Below, in pieces: positions 59,998 to 64,000 of a stretch of DNA of 64,000 nucleotides. Below the pieces are notes generated by a model. That model did no database searches. It was given only the letters and a program-made list of their open reading frames with translations, and was not told where the DNA came from. A program made the translations under genes and the position numbers. The DNA is from Lindgomyces ingoldianus (lineage: Eukaryota > Ascomycota > Dothideomycetes > Pleosporales > Lindgomycetaceae), in assembly GCF_010093535.1 (NCBI RefSeq), contig NW_022985205.1, positions 12,388 through 76,387 on the forward strand. Reading direction: 5' to 3'. Numbering within the stretch: position 1 is the first letter of the stretch; each line of letters starts with the position of its first letter.

Positions 59998-60870
59998 TGC
60001 GGTCTAAGAATGAAAGGATATGTGTGAAATTGATCTTTTAGGCAGTTGACCAGTATGGTCTAAGACTGAAACCTGAAAATGTGATGAGGTTAATAACGAT
60101 AGCTTATCAAGCCTCCATGGCTTTCGGCGGGATCTAACTTTCAGATTTGCTAATGTCATTAGTTTCTACCTTGCGAGAGCTAGCTCGAGCACTTGAGTCA
60201 GATACATGGTTAGCTTGGACTGCCGCAATTGCGATGCAAGAGATATGTGGTATTTTATTGACAACACAGTTGAAAAAAGCTCACTACAAGTCAATACGCA
60301 AGGGTCCCGCATGGATCGGCCCCACTCTTCGCTCCAACAGTGGAGCTGCAAAACTGAAGTAATGCGAGCAAGATTTCATATCTGTTCAAGACATAGCCTC
60401 CTAACCCACTACTTTCACGCAGCGCAATACGAGTGCCAGCGATCTCTGACGCTATGGATGGAAGGATGCATGTAATCCTTCAGACAGGAATATCAGCACT
60501 ACGTCTCTAGTCGCTTGCATGGATAAGCGAAGCGAAGGATTGAGCACATTTTTGGTGGAGGCGGCGAGCATTTGAGCTGTATCCGGTCAGGATCTTGAAA
60601 ATCGCTTTATACTCGCTGACCAAGCCGATCATGCAATGTTTTAGACTTGAATTGAGGTTGCATGTTTGTTACGGTAGAGGACTGTATTCTTACCGCATTC
60701 GCGTGGCGGTGGTCTTGGGTCACTCGCGTTATAAAGTCACATACTCGAGCTCAGGGAGCAACTACATAAGTCGTGATCAAGAATGCGAGTGTCCTAGAGG
60801 AGGCATTGATCGAATAAGGTCAACATGATTTAGCTCTGAACATCTAAATTCCTCTCTACACTTTACAGTT
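59998..60870. promoter_or_regulatory. Divergent promoter between NRPS-like and isocyanide synthase genes
   Basis: An 873-bp spacer separates the two start codons, so both genes can be switched from one region. Plus-strand frames here (60147-60362, 60206-60475, 60595-60828) lack any family resemblance. At 60541-60548 lies TGAGCACA, the reverse complement of TGTGCTCA, discussed under its own entry. Confidence 0.6.
60541..60548 (-). promoter_or_regulatory. Candidate copper-responsive (MacA-type) box TGTGCTCA
   Basis: Reads TGTGCTCA on the minus strand. As I recall, this octamer is the site bound by the copper-sensing factor AfMac1/MacA of Aspergillus fumigatus. It is 323 bp before the isocyanide synthase ATG and about 540 bp before the NRPS-like ATG. 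A given octamer is expected in a spacer of this size with a chance of a few percent, so the call is only suggestive. Confidence 0.35.
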
Positions 60871-63568
60871 ATGGATCCTGCCCCAGATGCATCGTCGGCG
60901 ACCAGCAGCCAAGTGCTGAGCGACAAATCGTCCCCCGCCCTCTCCGACAACGAGTCCTCCGATAGCTCGGTTGACAATTCATCACAATCGAACACCATGT
61001 CGAAGATGTCTGGAAGCCCAATCAACAATGTACCAGACCCAGAGTTCTCTGAGAAGGACACTATCACCCTTATGTCAACCAGGATTCTGGAAATCATCTT
61101 TGACTATGCTCTAAACAAATTCGACGACTGTCGAGACCGACTCGAGGCCGGAAGACCCAGGTTCATAGAAGTGCTTAATGAATTTGTAAGAGCAGGAGCC
61201 CAGATCGATATGGCTCTTCCAGCATTTCCCTTCAAATCAGCCAACAAAGTCTACAAAGCTCTGGGTTTTCTGCCCGACAAGGCTGAGGAGATCGCCCTGG
61301 CACGGTTACACAACATGTGCAGACGCATTGAGGAGATTTACGAACCAGGTGCCAAAGTTGTCATCATCTCGGATGGGCTTGTCTATAATGGTTTGTTCCA
61401 CACAAAACACCTGGAGCACGTGCTGACGCGCATTGCCAGACTTATTAAGCATATCTGACAGACATACCTGGCTGTACGGACTGGCTCTGCGAGCAATGGC
61501 TGTTGAAAAAGGATTCACCAACATTGGGTTCTCCAGGCTCCGAGACTTTGTTTCTTCCGATTCAGATTTCAAACTGCCAGAATCGTTGGACGAGATCTCT
61601 TATGTCGCCAACGCCACGAACTTTCGTCGATTCATCCTCAACAAATTTGGTAAAGATGACTTGGACGTTGATCACCTCATTGCTGTTGATGAAGATACCC
61701 GTCTAACGTATCAGGGATATCGAAGATTCTTGATGTCAGATTTGAGGCACATTTTCACCCTTGGAGCAGATCGGACCAGTAATGCGTACAAAAGGGAGAC
61801 GAAATATCTGGCCAAGCAGATGCTTGTTCGAGGATATGTAAGTAAATAGAGCACGAAAATACGAAGAAGTGGATTGCTGACTATATCATTTGGGACAGGC
61901 TTTTGCGGGAGCAATCAAGCACAACTTCCCGCATCATTTGCGGCTCTCTATCCACCAGTCTACCGGGGAGCACAAGGTTTCGATGAGCTTGCTGAACACC
62001 AAGACTGGATTCACGACTCCTTGGCATTGTAGTGTCGCTCTGATGGCCGATGGAGAATGGATGAGCGCTCCGATGGGTGATTTCAAGGAGAATCCCAGGA
62101 TGAAGATCGTTGACGAGAATGGTCGCCCAAGCTACTTCCGAGAAATGACAGAGGAAGAATTTCTAGAAGATCGAAGACAAGCAGAAGAAGCAGCACGGCT
62201 TATTGAGAAGCCAGTTGTGAAAGAGCTCCAGAAGCCAGAGAGAAATGAAAACTTTGTTCAGTGGGAAGGGGTGACTTGTGATGTCAAGAATGGCGGCAAG
62301 ACGAAACGACTTCTGGATCAAGTAGACGGATGGCTTAGGGGCGGAACGTTGACGGCATTGATGGTATGTGTTCCCTAATTCATGCATAGAACCACCTACT
62401 GAGCGACTCTTTCAGGGGGTCAGCGGCGCTGGCAAGACTATACTGCTCGATGTATTGGCCAATAGGTCGAATTCAGGTGTCGTCCACGGTGAGATCTTGG
62501 TGAATGGCCAGCCTCGGAACATGGCATCCAAGAGTCTATCAGCAACGGTCTATCAGCAAGATCTGCAGTTTTCTACTGCGACGGTCAAGGAGGCATTAAT
62601 CTTTAGTGCTCTTTTGAGGCAACCAAAGACGAACCCTTGCGTCGAGAAGATTGCCTATGCTGAAGAAGTACTGAACCTCATCGGTATGGAAGCACTTGCC
62701 GATACAATTATCGGAGCATCCGGAGAGTGTGAGTCGCCAGATCTCCGGGTCATCGAATACTTACAATTCGACAGATCTGAACAGCGAACAGAGAAAGCGG
62801 TTGTCAATTGGAGTTGAGCTTGCTGCCAAACCCACTACCCTGCTCTTGCTCGACCAACCACTTGCAGGTGAATATTATCGGCATAGATAGTAGATACAGT
62901 CCACTGACTTGGCACGCTCGATTGTAGGGCTCGACAGTCAAGCTGCTTTCTCCATATGTCAGCTTCTGCGCCAACTTGCACAAAATGGCCTGTCTATCCT
63001 TTGCGTCGTCAATCAGCCTTCTGCACGACTTCTCCAGACATTTGATCGACTACTCCTGCTTGGCAAAGGAGGGAGGCAGCTGTATTTTGGTAAGATCGGT
63101 CTTTCTTGCAAGACCATGATTAGCTATTTTGAGCGGAACGGAGCCAGGCCATGCAATGCAGATGAGAACCCTGCAGAATGGATGCTTGATGTCACTTCCT
63201 CAACCGAAAACTCCAACGAATCACAAGACTCATCAGAGATTTGGAAAAACTCTCCAGAGTGCAAGGCGATGAAGAGCAAGCTTGCTCAGCTGAGGAAAAA
63301 GTTCTCAGCAGGAACGGATCTGCTCGACGGCTCTGACACTTCAGATGCGGTTCAGCAGTCAACGCCAGGGTTTGATGCAATGGCCTTGCAGCGTAAGTCA
63401 ACAATTTCTGCTACAAGACTCTCATCTTGGACTTACAGTGATCTAGGCGCTTTCTACAAATACCATTGCTTGGAAAACATGCAACTGCGGGCTGCGTCTC
63501 CTACAGATCCCGTCGTATCTTGGCTCACAAATGGGGCTGTTTTACATCCACCAGCCTATCTTTCATGA
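60871..63568 (+). CDS. Isocyanide synthase (DIT1/PvcA family) fused to a PDR-type ABC nucleotide-binding domain
   Basis: Exons 60871-61390, 61440-61837, 61899-62363, 62416-62728, 62775-62867 and 62928 to the stop at 63566-63568; 809 aa, or 791 if 63393-63446 is spliced. After a Ser-rich leader of about 60 residues, residues 65-390 form the DIT1/PvcA domain. Its landmarks are [20 protein letters not shown] (116-135), [17 protein letters not shown] (158-174), YQGYRRFL and [14 protein letters not shown] (347-360). Such enzymes turn an amino acid's amine into an isonitrile. In the same exon, with no stop or intron, the frame passes into [12 protein letters not shown] and the ABC domain. That has Walker A GVSGAGKT (462-469), linker [12 protein letters not shown] (567-578), Walker B LLLLDQP with Gln593 instead of Glu, and the H-loop with Asn625 instead of His. 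No transmembrane half follows. Export activity is unlikely. Confidence 0.85.
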
Positions 63569-64000
63569 AGAGAAAGAAGACAGAGATATCGTTCTGATGT
63601 CAGTTCGTTCCTTACGCTTCTATCAACTTGAACACGTGAAAAAATTGTTAGGGAGTGAGGCGTTTAAATGGATTTGACGGTTTAATGTGATGAATTGGTG
63701 GGGTTGAGGTTTGATTTTTAACGCAGTGCAGGTAGACTACAGCAGACGATTAAAGGGTAAAGCAATAATACTTAACTAAGAAAATTTTCCTGCACCTTTA
63801 TACACTCTATATAGTATTAAATTAACCTATAGATCACTTCTATAGCTTAATATAAGCGTAATAACATTATTTTAGCATCTCTAGATAGTGTATAGACTTG
63901 TTTTAAAGTGTAGTTATTTGTATATTACAGTACGCGGTTACTCTTCTATTAATCTAGCTTTATATTCGAGAGAGCTTAGTAAGTTTATTAAAAAAAAAGC
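63569..64000. other. Transition from gene island to RIPed repeat
   Basis: 63569-63680 still has genic composition. One alternative frame there ([20 protein letters not shown]...) is faintly like the region following an ABC domain, but it is not continuous with the gene. From about 63720 the DNA is AT-rich and TpA-rich, without recognised genes, and continues so to the window edge. Confidence 0.5.

Overview
The window reads as nuclear DNA of a filamentous ascomycete (Pezizomycotina). Genes carry short introns (about 46-90 nt) with GT...AG ends, and the families are typical of mould secondary metabolism. Four gene islands of normal composition sit between very AT- and TpA-rich stretches full of decayed transposons. 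In those stretches old CAG codons read TAG, the signature of repeat-induced point mutation (RIP). I cannot place the species.

Layout. 1-4620: two tandem RIP-damaged Crypton-like elements (tyrosine recombinase with GCR1_C-like tail). 4578-11834, island 1: a fungal rhodopsin-fold receptor-like gene (frameshifted, its stop supplied by the Crypton), an FSH serine hydrolase, a DHA2-type MFS exporter and a cytochrome P450, probably part of a metabolite cluster whose core synthase is not visible. 11864-14926: a hAT element with perfect 8-bp target duplication, 30 bp after the P450 stop. 14927-18421: solo LTRs, the tail of a HET-domain gene and a 743-N gap. 18422-36897: a Ty1/copia element with CTCTT target duplications, opened by a tandem TRIM-like mini-retroelement, a composite 2.6-kb insert and a second full-length copia element in reverse orientation. 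This block also holds a probable false duplication around a 10-N gap.

37590-42428, island 2: a truncated P450, an intact DJ-1/PfpI gene resembling isocyanide hydratase, and a siderophore-transporter-like MFS gene. 43543-51922: Fot1/pogo-type DNA transposons of two terminal-repeat families, inserted into each other and hit by one solo LTR.

53301-63568, island 3: a DHA2 exporter, a 1220-aa NRPS-like protein (adenylation, thiolation, HxxxDG acyltransferase), and divergently from it an isocyanide synthase (DIT1/PvcA family) whose reading frame runs straight, inside one exon, into the second ATP-binding domain of a PDR-type ABC transporter. That domain has lost the Walker B glutamate and the H-loop histidine and has no membrane domain. 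Together the two divergent genes carry the domains found in one polypeptide in the copper-responsive isocyanide synthase CrmA of Aspergillus fumigatus. A TGTGCTCA copper-factor-like box lies between them. This split isocyanide locus with a synthase-ABC fusion is the most interesting part of the window.
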